From assembly GCF_921293095.1 (NCBI RefSeq), contig NC_060246.1:10620001-10684000 (forward strand): a DNA stretch of 64,000 bases. The letters are read 5' to 3'. The stretch comes from Ischnura elegans. Lineage: Eukaryota > Arthropoda > Insecta > Odonata > Coenagrionidae. The notes under the pieces were generated by a model. The model was not told where the DNA came from, ran no database searches, and saw nothing but the letters and a program-made list of their open reading frames with translations. The translations under genes were made by a program, and so were the position numbers. Shown here in pieces: positions 25,901 through 40,900 of the stretch (within the stretch, counting starts at the first letter, position 1; each line of letters starts with the position of its first letter).

Positions 25901-28900
25901 TGCAAAATGATATTCAGGAGATGAAAGAAGAATTCAATACTGTCAAGGTGAGAACTTTTACCTTACTTACAAAGACTGAGAGACAGAAAAGCGAAGTATA
26001 TTTATGTAATTGGGAGACATGAATGCAATGGACCACCATTAACCAGTTTCCATTTCAATAAGTATTAGAAGATAGGTAGGCGGTTAACCTCTTAAAAGTA
26101 CCCCAGTGAAGATCCCTATAGGATTTTTTCTCATTCTAATTTCATAATGGGAAACGCTTGTTCCTATAGGAGACTTTCATTTTCCAATTGGAATGCCCAT
26201 AATTTCTAAATTATTTTCCAAAACACTATAAGAAACTAATGGTCCATATTTACTAGTGCTTTGGAAAATACTATAGGAATTATGTAAAGTCCCATATGAA
26301 CATAAAAGTTTCTCATAGGAACATGAAAGTTTCCCACATGAACAAATTAAGTTTCCTACAGGGACAAAAGTTTCTTATTTTCAAATTACTATCAGAAAAA
26401 AAACCTATAGATATTTTCACTAGGATAGTAAATTTGTATGATGCTACCAGTGTGCAAGTGGTAACCACAATAAGTACAGTCAAACTTCTATGTAACTAAC
26501 TAATAAATGTCTTTATTTATTCTTTTCGATAAAAGTTGGCATGCTCTAACATAAGGAATACTTACAACTTGATAAATTAATTAGGGATGGATTATCAATT
26601 CTGCCAATCCATCAAATCAAAAGATGCTATCTGAAAATTTTGTGAATTGGAATTTGACATTTGATTTCGGCTTTGGATTTGTGAACATAGCAGATTTGAC
26701 CCATCCATATTTAATTATAAATATTTAGGAGTGCACTCAGTGGATGTTACTGCTCAAAGTAGTGAAATAAACACTGATCCCTGCATGCAAATCAAAAAGT
26801 TCAATTTGAAATCAAATGGCCCCTTCCCGCAAAATGTTCGCTCCATATCAGGGCTGGCTAAATAGTTAGGGCAAGAACCCTGGTTTTTTCAGGGTGTTAC
26901 AGGTTTCAAATTAAAACATATCAACTTGGCATTTTTGTCACTTATTAGAGCTTTGTTTTTCAAGAATCATAACCACTGAACCAAACAAATCTACCACCAA
27001 TTATCTACTATAATGCCCTCATATCTACTTCATACCAAGATATTTGCAGACTGCATATCCATTTTAGCTACTTACTTTCCGTGCAGATAAGAGACTGCAG
27101 TATTTTATAGATCAAATTGAGTATGAGTTCAATAAATGGTCAGTTTCTGAAGTCAACCCTTTAAAGTGCCCACATAGGCATAGTGCAATATTCTAACAAA
27201 ATGGCTGTAAAATCAGGGGAAATTTTTCCAAGATGTTCAATGCCAGCTGTAATAGTTGGAAATATGTAAATTATTTTTCTCCATTTGTGGCCACACATAT
27301 TTAAGTCACTCTTAGTCAGCAATAGGGCACTAATTGTCATCATTCATTCTGCCGTAGAAGGAAACAGAGGAATTTTGTAACCGTCTTCAAGAAGTACCAA
27401 TTATTTTCTATTTGTAATTAATAATTTACAATGTATTACTTCTCATCCTTATTATGAATGTTCTCATATTTAAATTATTCATTTGGCATTTAGGTACTTA
27501 TTATTCTTGGGGAGGAGGATATATTTGAGGTCATATGTTTGAGGTCAAGTTTTTGCCATTTTTATTTTGACTGATGTGCTTTTATGGGCACGCTAGATTG
27601 TCACTGGTAGGGCTACATATATCGTAAATTAAGGTCAAAAAATGGCTTCTACCGATTTGTTTATGCCACAGAAAAGGTGCCAAAAGTTGATTTCTAGTTG
27701 AAATTAAATTTTTTACCCTTTCATCAGGGTTTATATTATTTTGTAAGTAGTCAATTTGCGCGAAGCACCATACTGGAAGATTATAAGCATATGTTATTTT
27801 TGTATTTTGACCAATCAACAAAAACTGTTTTTGGACTTGTCCTTGGGCATAGGTGTTTTGAAAGTTTGTGGCCCATACGCAGAAACCCTTTTCTCGACCG
27901 AACAAGTCCCTTCCCTGCCAATCGGCAGCGATCTGAATGGTGATCTAAAGGTTAACTCACTGCTTTTGCCTTGTATTCGCTGCCAACCTCACTGTTTTTT
28001 CCTCATTTTGCTTTTATGCTTTAGACTTTTTCTCATAGTCGAGATAGAATTAGTTTTTTAATAGCTTAGAATTACATTAGTTCTTTTAATTTTTTTTACT
28101 TCAGTTTTTGCTTCATTTGATAACTTTCCCTTAGTTTTTTCCTTTTAGTACATCTCGTTAATAGGTCAAGCTAGGTCAAAGCTCTTAATTACTTAAGTTT
28201 TTGCCATTTTATTTTTTTAAATAAGTGCTGTTATATCTTTGAATTAGGATTTAAAGTGACTAGTTTTGTTTAGTTATATTTATTGTCATTAATTCTTTGG
28301 GGAGGGTTCAATGAGGATGGACTTCACATGCGAGGTAGGGGGTAGGAAGGCTATCGGTAGCCTGGCGTGCAAAATATCACATAATGCACTGAAGAAGGCT
28401 TGGTTGGACACGTGTGGCATCAACTATGAAACCATGGAGACGAAGCTCGAGCTTCTTGAAAAAATTAAAACCAACAAGGGTCCAGTTGTACATGAAGTAG
28501 ACTGAATACTGGCTTCCTATTAGCACACAAGCATAAGATTGCCACGTTATCACCCGGAACTGAATCCAATTGAAAACATTTGGGTGATTCTCAAAAATTG
28601 GGTGGCAAAACCCTATGTGACGTTAAAATTGGACGATATTTGGAAACTTGGGTAGAGAAAGTGCAATTGGACAAGAAGAGTGGCTGAAGATTTGTGAGAA
28701 AGTGAAGTAAGAAGAAATGACTTACATAAGTCAGGAAAAGGGTTAAGATGAAGAAGAAAGCCAAATCGTTATAAACGTAAGTGATTCTGAGGACAATGAT
28801 GCATGTGACAGTGAATGTGATGACTAGAAAAGATTTTTTTAATAAAATAAGATTTATCCATCTGTGACTTTTTCCCATGGGAACACCTGAAGGCTCATCT

Positions 28901-31900
28901 ATATAAGCACACGTCGCGAACTCTGGACGAGTTGAAGGAGGCAATTCACGTGGAAGTCACCTAAGTTGAAAGAACAATGTTGGAAAGATTTTACACGAAC
29001 TTTCAAGGATGCCTCCACCAATTATTACTATTATTTTATTTGCCCAGCGATCTAATATATACATTAAATAATGCTCCAGGTATAAGGCACGTCAAATCAT
29101 ACAATATACATATAAATACCAACATAACAAACAGTATATTTCCCTATACACATATTTACATTAAAGTGTTACAGAGCATCATCTAGATATTCATCAATTA
29201 AATACAGTAAAACCTCTATGTAGTGAACCTCTTTACATCATAAACCTCCATACATCATACCACCCCTACGGTCCCATCAGATTTACATGTAAATTTATAG
29301 GCAAACCTCTTTGTAGTGAACCTCTTTATATCATAAAACCTCCACTTATCATACCAAGGAGACATCCCCGCTGACTGCCTAATGCCTAATTGCCTCTGCA
29401 AATTGTACCAAGACTACTAGAGACAATTAACACTTTTTTCTTATATACCTTATTACATATGCTGTAATTTTCACGTTATAATCATTAGTTGTGGCCATTT
29501 TGCTAAATATGAGAGGATACCTAACAGTAAATAAGAAAAAAGATATCCAAGTATCCGAATCATTTTAAGTGACTGTTGAATTTAGAGAGAACACATCATT
29601 TTCTCCCGAATCATGGTAAAAGTCATGCGATAGCATTCGCTTTCTGTAATTATTAAATAATAAATATATGTTCATTGATGCATGCATGTGTGTTTAAACA
29701 CACAAATATAATGGATTAAAAAAAAGTGCCTTTCATTTCCAAAGGATATGAAAAAATGGTGCCTATCACTAAAACCTCTCTATAGTGAACCTCCATACAT
29801 CAAAATGCCCAAATTTTGGTCCCCTCCATTACGATGTGAAGAGGTTTTACTGTAATACATATTTCTCAGTAAAAGTTTTTTCAACTTATTTTTAAACAAA
29901 ATACCATCATTCACATTTTTAAGATCAGCAGGCAAATTATTAAAAATTTTTATTAGGATTATGAGGATATAAGCATGTCATTAAAGATTGGTCTGCTGGG
30001 AGATCTGTAACCTTTATGTGCAATGATTCTCATGGCACGTTTTTGAAAACGAAAAATTTTGATAAAATGGTGAGTTGATCCCCAAAAAATTACACTGTAG
30101 ATGGCATGAGAGTAGAAGTCACTATAATATAGTTTTAGCAAAGTTTTTCTTTCCACAGTGGAACTGAGCTGCCTAAGTAAGTAACATGTAGAACTGAGTT
30201 TCCTGCTGATGTATGTAGGTAATATGCTCATTCCAGGACATTTTGTAATCCAGAGATATTCCTAAGAATTCCACCTGCTCAATAGGTTTCTTATTCAGAC
30301 TTACACTAATGTTCTCAGATGGTGGACCACTAGTTTTAAAGTGCATTAATTTGCTTTTGTTAGGGTTGATAATTTAAAAGTTATCCTGTGACCATCTACT
30401 GATCACATTGGAAGCTGACTGAGCTTGCTCACTCAACGATTGATCAGCATCACTCCTTTCCCAAATCATCATCACAGATGATACACAATTCACAATAGAC
30501 TCACGAACACCCATGCCCAAACCTTATCATTATTTCTTTCCCCACCACCAAATTCATCAACCACACACCACTACTTGCATCTTTCCCTCGCCTCTGCCAC
30601 AGACTCATCACCAGCGTAGTAAATAAGGGAGAGAATTGGTATGTAAAATCTGCATCTTTATCGTGATGATGAGGATTATTAATAGGTAGCCTAAATAATT
30701 AAAACAAAATCAATACGTACCATTCAAAGCATTCAAATCCCTAAGCATTTTCCATCCCGTTAATAGGGTACATCAAAGAAGAGTTAAAGAGGGTATCCAT
30801 CTTCTATTACTGAATATATATTGCAATTACTTTTAAAATCCTAGCTAAGAGGATATAGCCATAATTCACACACATTTTTGCATGATATTTGTTAATTTAT
30901 TTTAGTTAGTAATTATGTTTGTTTTCTAACATTAGTAACATGTTTCATAAATTAATTAATAATTCAAACCATTGCTTTGCCAGAAAATATTAGAAAAAAG
31001 AGAAGACGAATTGAAGAGGTTACTGAAATTGACATGTGAACTGAGAGAAGATATCAAAAAAGGTACTGTAGTTGATCTGTACTTAATAAAGACCAATAAA
31101 ATTATTCTCAAATTGGCACAGAAAGTTTAGCCTTGAAAATTGTGGAAAATATTCGTTCATTCACATTGAATGGATCAATTTACATTATGTAAGAAAAGAA
31201 ACCTTGCCAGAAGGCAAGGTAGGGTGGAAAAAAAGCAAGTCCCAAACAAATACATACATATACAAAAGATAAGGAATGTGTGAGTCGAGTCGTTGGTTCT
31301 CAACTTGGGTGCTTAGAGTACCATTATGAATGTTGAGTTGAGTAGTATCAGCTACAGAGCTATAAAGGCCAGTAGGTTAAGAAATCTGTCGATATGAAGC
31401 GCTATCGTCAAACTCAAAAAATCATGGCAAATGTAGACTACAAACAATTTGGAAGGCAAATGTGATCGCAGGCCTGCATCTAATATTTTTAAGATAGACG
31501 ATTCGCAGCTGGACCTAGTAATAAGCCAAGTGCGTCAAACACTGAAGCACAGCCAGCCTAGGCCTTCTGTAGGCACAACAAAGGTGCCAGCCTCTTTGAT
31601 TTGGGACTTCTTTATCTCTATTATAATTGTGAAAATACCTTTACTTTGGGCTCTTCCAAGCAGTTTGGGTACATATTTAAATTAAAGTGTTGCAATACAA
31701 CTAGAGGTTCATTCATTTCAATTATTACATTGGAACTGTTCAAAACACATTAATTTTCATTCATTTCATAATTCTGATACAATTACCATCAACTTTTCTC
31801 ATCATATTTTCCTTTATACATCACGCCAAGTGTTCAGATGAGAAAATGCACTAGGGGATGGGAAGAATGAGAGTATGCTGGTGCATACATCGTTATATTA

Positions 31901-34900
31901 CCTGGTCCAGAAATTACCATACTTGACTCAACTTGATACTGGCTAGATACAACTCGGCTAAATATTCAACTCAAGATCAAAAAGTACTACTCTACTCGAG
32001 ATCAAAAAGTTAACACCATTAATACCATGAATTTATATTTAAAAAAAAAATAGGATGAACATGCTGCCATAGTAGATGCTCCTAATGCAGGAAAAATATA
32101 ATGTCAGAGTAGTCTCCTGAGAAGCCATTGAAAAGATCTCAGGATTGAGATCTGCAATTTTTTTTAAACATCTCCTTGTATATCCAGGTAATACACAAAA
32201 TATTACTCATATTTTGGGTTGGTTGGTAAAAATTCTTCCTGATTATTAAAATTAAATCAAGTTTAATTTAAATAAAAATTTGCAAGTTACAAAGTTTGTA
32301 GGCAAGTTTTCTCGGTGGAAGAGGCAAGGAAAACATTGAACTGAAGTCTTCTTTTCTAGGAATATAACATTAGTAGGAGAGTAAAAATTGAACCTTGTCC
32401 ATTCTGAAAATTTTAATAGTAAACAAGCTTCCTTACATTTTGACTGTATCTTTATTCAGGATACATTCCATGTTTATTTACACAGTCTAACCATATTTCA
32501 CTAGCCCTACACCTAGCTGAGTCAGGGTACCTGATATGTTGTTTCCTTGCTGATTGTCCTACATATAGGAATGGACCCCATTGTTTCAGTTCAGTCAAAA
32601 TAATTCTGCACCTTCCCCTTATACCTCTTCCACTGCTTCTTAAAAATGCAGGGGAAAAGGTAATGACTCCCCCGACAAAACAGAGTGTGACATGTACATA
32701 ACAGGAAACATACCAAGGGACCACATGTAAAACACACCATTATTTTCAAAAAGAAAACAGCAAAAAAAATGAGAAGACTTTAGGACCCTTAGCCTAACGA
32801 CTCATGCGTCCAGTATAACATATTAACAAGAATCATCTACAGGAGAATAGAACAGAAAGCAGAGAAGTTCCTGGATGAAGACCAAATTGGATTTAGGAAA
32901 AACAAGGCCACAAGGGAAGCCACGTTCGCTCCTCAAAGAGAAGAGAATGGAGAAGAACAAGCCTACATTCATCACGTTCGTGGACTTAGGAAAGCCTTTT
33001 AATAGTAAAAATAAGTCATGCCTGAGAATAGGGGAAACAAATTTTTTACTGGGGGAATGTACGTATCTCATAAACACTATGAGAAAGGTCAACAAAAAGG
33101 GATTTACTTTCATGTTTTTCATGGGAACAATGCTCAAGCCAAAGAAATTACTCAATTTTCGGCCTCATGGTGGTGAAGTTACCATGCGTCAGAATTAGGA
33201 CATTAACCTCTACCCATTGGATTTTTTATCCGCAAGACGGCGGCTAGGCAAGCCAGGCGTGCATGTCTGCCCACAGTATTATTTTATTTCTGTGGTTCAA
33301 AAGTGTTCATTTATGTTTTGTGTGTGTTTTCCAATGCAGATAGTGCTTTACTTTGTTGGCACGAGTTATAGAAATGCTGCTCGTGCAACTTTTGGATTAT
33401 TGTGCTATTGTGCCTATGACTCTCGGTCAACGTGACTTGTCGCTCCCAGGATTTGGCCTGCCTCCACCATGGCAACCGTTTTTCCTCCCTTCCTGTGTTT
33501 TCCTATTGTCCCTTCAAGTCCCTCCAAATAATTTAGGTTCTAATTGTGTGCTATATAATTATTGGTGTGTTTGTTTCTTAGCATCCTTTTTCGACTTACA
33601 ATGTGCACAATGAAATTGAGTGTTGGTAAATATCAAAATGTTCATAGTTTGAAAAACAAGCTTGGGGCAATGGACTCGTTTCTTCATGAACTACGAAATC
33701 ACCAAGTGATATCCATCACAGAGACGTGGCTTTGCGACAATGTTTCTGATGGCGAATTATCTATATCCACTTCTCATCAAATTTTCAGATATGATCGAGT
33801 CGGTAAGCGTGGCGGTGGTGTCCTTCTTGGTGTTGACAATCGTTTCTTGGTGCTACGTCGCCCTGATTTGGAGTTAGGCCCCGGGATAATATGGGTCAAA
33901 GTAACTCTTCCCTTTAATACAATGTCTTCTGTAGGGAGAAGGCTATTAATTGGTACATTTTATCCACCACCTTCTGGTGACATGACAACTTTGGAAAAGT
34001 GTTTCAACTCTGTGTCACTAGCCCATAGTGTGGGTGAAGTTATGCTCTTAGGTGACTTTAATTTAGGCATTGACTGGTCCTACCCTGTGAATGTTAAGTG
34101 TTTATCTGGCCTTGAGGAGTTTTTTGTTGATCATTTCATTAATGGCCTGGGCCTCAAGCGGTGCAATATGTTTCCCACGAGGGGGTTGGCAGTCCTGGAT
34201 CTTGTCTCATCCTCGCTCGAGTTGAAAGTTTGCCCTGCTGGCGACTATTTCTGCTCCGACCACGGGTCCCTAGAAATTTCGCTTGAATCCAGCGGGTGGC
34301 CACCCTTTAGACCAAGATCTACTCCGCCCCCTTCTCTACGTCCTCCCACCCCCATCTGGAAAAGAATGGATTGGGCTCATGTTAATGACTCCCTCAACTG
34401 CCTCCCATGATGCCTCTGGGAAGAAGGCTCTGTGGACGAAGCCCTTGATATGTTTTATGACTGGTTGGTAGGTGTCCTGAAGGATTGCATTCCGCATCGG
34501 AAACACCGTTCTGGAAAGTTCCCACTTTGGATGACCAGTGAGACAGTTTTTGTTTTAAAAAATAAGCTAAGTGCTTGGTGCCTATATAAACATTTTCCGA
34601 ACCCCTACACATTAAAAACTTTCAAGAATCTTCGGTGTCATGCCAATTATCTGACTAAGATAGACTTTAAAAACTATACAGCCTCAATTTCGTTTGACTG
34701 TGTTTCCAACCCAAAACGGTTCTGGTCTATGATCAACTCCAGGCATAATTCTGCTTCCACGCCTAAGGAAATGTCTTTTGGTGATGAAACTGCTGTTGGT
34801 CCTGGGTGTGCTGACCATTTTTTCCAAGTTTTTTTCATCCACCTACACCTCTAACCAACTTTTGGATATCTCTGTTCTTGATATTAAATGTGTTAGTTCC

Positions 34901-37900
34901 CACTCTCTCTCCTTATTTTCCACTTCTCCCGATGAATGTCTTAATTTGTTGACATCCCTTAAAACTAACCGTGCAACTGGTTCAGATCAGCCAGCCGCGA
35001 TGTTCCTAAAAAATGCAGCCCCTTCCTTGGCTGTACCCCTATCCATCATTTTCAACAGATGTTTTTCAACAGCATACTTTCCATCAGTGTGGAAAATTGG
35101 CAGCATTTTCCTCCGGAAAGAAATCTTCTGTAGAATCATACCGTCCTACTTCAATTTTGCCAATTCTATCGAATATTTGTGAGCGCATCATTCATCAACG
35201 TCTGTTGTCTTTCTCTCTTCCCTTAATATCTGACAAACAGCATGGTTTCCCTCCCGGATCATCGACATTTACAAATCTGTCCATTTTGGACAAACATTGC
35301 ATTGACGCTTTCGAGACTTCATCACAGCTGGATGTATGCTATATTGATTTTGCCAAAGCTTTTGACAAAATTAACCATCAATTACTGCTCTTCAAATTAG
35401 AGAATCGGTATAATGTCCATGGTAATGTTCTTTCTATCTTATCATCTTTCCTTCAAAACTGGCAACAACACACTATAGTAAATGGGTCGGGTTCTTTGAT
35501 GGCACCGGTTACATCTGGAGTTCCACAAGGGAGTGTCCTAGGGCCTTTTACTGTTTGCTTTATACATAGATGATCTGGTTAACATTATCTCCTCCACCAA
35601 TTGTAAAATATTACTATACGCAGATGACAGCAAAATTTTTAAACAGATGGATTCCCCGAGAGACTGCCTTGCTCTGCAGAAGGCTCTTCATGCCATAGAC
35701 CAATGGTCTGAGATTTGGAGTCTGAAAATTAATCCAGCCAAGTCAACCATCCTCCCATTCACCCTACGCATGTCTATCCTGAGTAAAAATTACCGATTAT
35801 CTGGACATGATATTCCTTCAGTCACCTCTCAGAAGGATTTAGCGGTTATTTTTTACTCTAAGCTGCTCTTCCGTGAGCACATTAAATCTTTTTCCACCTG
35901 TGCTATGTCTTTGGTGGGTATGAGTATCGCCATAGTGAGGTGTTGGATTTAATTGCTCTACGCACCTTCATCCTTTCCTGTGTCTCTCTGGTCCTAGAAT
36001 ACTGCAGCCAAATCTGGTCTACAGCCCCACCTTCTTCATTAAAGCTCCTAGAACACCCGTTGAATATTTTCCTTTCTATTGTCCGCTACCGCCACTTGCC
36101 TTTTCGTAACTTCTCCCTCAATAAGATTAGATCCTCTCTTGGCATTGCTACTTTATCTGATCGCCGTATCCTCAATGACCGGAGACTCTTCTTAAATATC
36201 ATTAATGACAAATACAGATCATCTGACCTTTTTTTTCCGCTTTGTGTTCCTTCGCGCACGACGAGGTCGAGTGACCTACCTATTTCATTGTTTCACCCCC
36301 CGCCTTTCTGTCTCTAAACACTCTTTTCTATTCAGACTTCCTTCTTCCATTAACTCCTATGCCAAATGTGTTCCAAATTTTGATCCTTTATTTCATCCCT
36401 CATCCATCTTCCACCATCACTATCGTAATTTTCCCACTATCCCTTGCACCACCTGATGAAATTTACTATTCTTTGTAAATATGTACCTACTTTTGAATAT
36501 TTTTTGTTCATTATTGGTTACATTGCTTAATATTATTAAATTGTTTCTCCTGTTATTGTGAGTCCTCTGTAATTGGCCTTGTGCTGTTTCTGAACTGGAT
36601 TAAATAAATAAATTCACAGATATTGGCCTTCATTGCTGGTTTTAATTCTAATTAGCCATTTACATGATGCCCTTTAAATTAAAGTGCCCGTACTGGTATG
36701 CTAGGCATCCAGCAGAGCTTTTCGCCAGACCTGTATGAGCACCCTACATGTTTAAAGCTCAATGTCAATCATCCATAACCTGATTCTTTTCTTTGATTGT
36801 AGGCATAAAAGAAAATTGAATTTGCTGACATGATTTTGTGTATTACTTTACAGATACAGAGGGGAGAAAAGAGATAATTACAAATATACTAACAGATTCT
36901 TTGAAACCATTGAATGAAATCATACTTAAAGGAGGTTTCTCAGCTGATGGCACAGGAAAAGTGGATTTTGCTCTTGAATCAACAGGTAAGCATTATTATG
37001 ACCTGTGGGAGGCTGCAGAATGGTGAGGTTGGCATATTACTTTACTTTTATGGAAATTCCTTCGCTTCATAAAGGAGAGAAACACAAGTAAACTATCTGT
37101 TAGGCAAGATAAGGGTAGTCTGAAGTCCTTGAAAAGATGTGGGTAAGTGAGTCCGGGGAAAATACATTAATTGCAATAACTGTTTGGTATCAGTGACAGC
37201 AGGACAGACTTTAGTGCCGTCTCTTTTCTTCCCACCATGAGGGCCACTCCTTCACTATATCACTAAAGTAAATAAATGTCAGTGGTGGGTGTTCTGATGA
37301 GAGTCCCAAACTCATTAGCGGGGATGATGATCCATTCTTTCTCAGTGAGATACATATAGCAGAAGAGAAACGGAAGGAGAATATTGCTGAGTGAGATGTA
37401 TTTACCATTATCAATCATAAAAATAGTAAATAAAGGCTAACTTTGAAAGATAATTATAAAAAATGACGCAGCACTGCTGCGGCGCCGTAAATCCAACGAC
37501 GTAACTAAATTTGAAAATCCATATGAGGGTTAAAATAGTATTTTAAAAAGAATTTCCATCTTGATAAAATAAAATAAAATCACTTTGTACTTTCCACACA
37601 ATTTTTAATGCTTTGCAACTGGTTTCCACGCGTTCTCTCTCATTTTCAAGCTAGACTGCTATCGCAAAACATTTAAAATTGAGTGGAAAGTACGAAGTGA
37701 TTTTATTTTATTTTATCATGTACAATTCCCACAAAGTTAATTCACCAACCATCAACTTCAATTTCCATCTTTTTGAATAGGAGGAAAAGTCGTGAATACT
37801 CCAAACACAGAGCCATACGCATTAAGTAGAGCTCATTCATTGTTTGGTTTACATCAATGCCAAAAAGGAAATCTCCAGGCTATTATTCAGGTAAGGTAAT

Positions 37901-40900
37901 AGATAAAAAAAACATGATATGGCTACATACTATACATATTGGGTAAGATCACAGTACTCACAGGAAAAAAAAGGTCCTTCAAAGCTGCCGCCCTATTTTT
38001 TTGCGCACCAGCCAATGCATCAGCCTCAAACTGAGCTGCATAACTTCTGTTATTTTATCACCTCCTTGCTTCTGCAAAACAGGACAAGAGAAATAAAAAC
38101 AAAGAAAAATACATAAATGAATATTCAATTATCCTCAAAATGACTCCTCTGTCTAATTTCGTCAGCAGTTATTAGAAAAAGAATGTTTGACAAAACAGTC
38201 TTTCCATTCATCACTTTTGCCCCAAACGACATTTTTTTAAAAGTGCTGTAAAACAACCCTATGAAAACAATTAAAAATATTTATTTTTAATATAAATCAT
38301 ATACATACACAATCCAGTCTGAGTAAATACATACTTGCTTGATTTTCAAAGTCTGTCTCTCACTGTTTTTTCTGGACTAAAAGCAAACTTTCAATGGCAA
38401 TTCTCATGCTAAATTAAATTTTATCTACCAAATTTCAATACAGTTCCCATGAAGTTCAAAATACCATCAAATGATGTACGTTTAGCGGCCATGTGAGGTA
38501 TAAAGGAATACAAAATTATTCATATTTACAATGATTACTGACAAAGTTACAGGTTACCCATACAAACAAGCCACATTGAATCACAGTTTTAGCTACATAC
38601 ATTTATCCTCTTCAAAAAAATTCATGATTAAATGCTGTAATAATAATAATTTTATATATTTATTTCATGGACTCAAGCCCTTTTACCAAATTACAAGAAT
38701 ACGTACTAACAAAATACATTTAGTCCAGGAAATGAAGCTCATAAAAGTGAAAAACCTTGCAATTTTTTCAAACTGAATCGATTTGCACCAAAATTTGGGA
38801 ATAGACTAATTATACCCCCTACTTCAAAATCTATATCATGCCGAAGGGCGCTTTTTATTTTTTAGGGGTGAAAACTACCCCTAAAAGCTGGAACTTAAAA
38901 AAATATTTTTTAAAGCTAAATACGAGTAAAATTTAGTTTAAATTATTTGTATAATTATTTTTTTTGTTTGGAAAATAATTTTAAGGCGTTTCAACCCATA
39001 ATAATCAATCCTTATAGGGGGTTAATGTAAAAAAGAATTTTCAAACTGAATCGATTTGCATAAAAATTTGTGATTATACTAATCATACCTCCTTTAAAAA
39101 TTTTTTTCAAACCGAATCGTTTTGCATAAATATTTGGGATTAGACTAATCATACCCCCTACTTCAAAGTCTATATCATGCCGAAGGGCGCTTTTTATTTT
39201 TTAGGGGTGAAAACTACCCCTAAAAGCTGGAACTTAAAAAAAATATTTTTTAAAGCTAAATACGAGTAAAATTTAGTTTAAATTATTTGTATAATTATTT
39301 TTTTTGTTTGGAAAATAATTTTAAGGCGTTTCAACCCATAATAATCAATCCTTATTGGGGGTTAATGTAAAAAAGAATTTTCAAACTGAATCGATTTGCA
39401 TAAAAATTTGTGATTATACTAATCATACCTCCTTTAAAAATTTTTTTCAAACCGAATCGTTTTGCATAAATATTTGGGATTAGACTAATCATACCCCCTA
39501 CTTCAAAGTCTATATCATGCCGAAGGGCGCTTTTTATTTTTTAGGGGTGAAAACTACCCCTAAAAGCTGGAACTTAAAAAAAATATTTTTTAAAGCTAAA
39601 TACGAGTAAAATTTAGTTTAAATTATTTGTATAATTATTTTTTTTGTTTGGAAAATAATTTTAAGGCGTTTCAACCCATAATAATCAATCCTTATTGGGG
39701 GTTAATGTAAAAAAGAATTTTCAAACTGAATCGATTTGCATAAAAATTTGTGATTATACTAATCATACCTCCTTTAAAAATTTTTTTCAAACCGAATCGT
39801 TTTGCATAAATATTTGGGATTAGACTAATCATACCCCCTACTTCAAAGTCTATATCATGCCGAAGGGCGCTTTTTATTTTTTAGGGGTGAAAACTACCCC
39901 TAAAAGCTGGAACTTAAAAAAAATATTTTTTAAAGCTAAATACGAGTAAAATTTAGTTTAAATTATTTGTATAATTATTTTTTTTGTTTGGAAAATAATT
40001 TTAAGGCGTTTCAACCCATAATAATCAATCCTTATTGGGGGTTAATGTAAAAAAGAATTTTCAAACTGAATCGATTTGCATAAAAATTTGTGATTATACT
40101 AATCATACCTCCTTTAAAAATTTTTTTCAAACCGAATCGTTTTGCATAAATATTTGGGATTAGACTAATCATACCCCTTTCTTCAAAGTCTATATTATGC
40201 CGAAGGGCGCCTTTTATTTTTTAGGGGTGAAAACTACCCCTAAAAGCTAAAACTTAAAAAATTATATTTTAAAGCTAAATACGGGTAAAATTTTGTTTAA
40301 ATTATTTGTATAATAATTTTTTTTGTTTGGAAAATAATTTTAAGGCGATTCAACCCATAATAATCAACCCTTATTGGGGGTTAATGTAAAAAAAAATATT
40401 TATCACATTGTATCTTCTTATTCACTTTCTTATACTCCTTTTATTATGTATTCACTTTTTTCTCTCATGATTTTAATCACTGCACAGAAAAGATATAACA
40501 ATAGGATAAACAGAACAAACTTCGTCATGGTAACATAAACAAATAAATGTACATTTATGTAGACATTACATGAAACACAATCAAACGGAGACTGTATGGC
40601 TTCCAGTCTTCCCACCACATGCATGCTCACAGGTAAGCGAGAGCTCACATACTCACACATGTGTATGTATATATACATCTTATGGGTATGTGTGTTTATT
40701 TTGTAGCAAATTTGAGTGTGTCGTTAGCTTCTAACGTAAAGTACAAAAAGTATATGCTGATTATGAGGAATATTATGCTCTGAATTGTGGATTTCGAATT
40801 TTTCGAAAATAAATTTGATTGGTATTTCAAGCATAGCTCCTTTATTTTTTATTATAGAAAGTTAATTTAAATTGTATTTTGTAGGGATTTTATTGACTAG

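Noticed and set aside
29030-29200. Possible tRNA or small RNA gene in the AT-rich strip before the pogo MITE
   Set aside because: No clover-leaf pairing or Pol III boxes could be built.
32452-32724. 90-codon minus-strand open frame
   Set aside because: No motif, no splice partners, and Cys/Arg-rich patches of random appearance.
38760-40395. CRISPR-like array
   Set aside because: The units are 340-bp contiguous tandem copies with no spacers in a eukaryotic intron, so this is a satellite, not a CRISPR array.
40430-40678. 82-codon minus-strand open frame next to the 340-bp array
   Set aside because: Built from Tyr/Ile/Val-rich translation of AT-rich and alternating TATG/CACA sequence. No recognisable protein.
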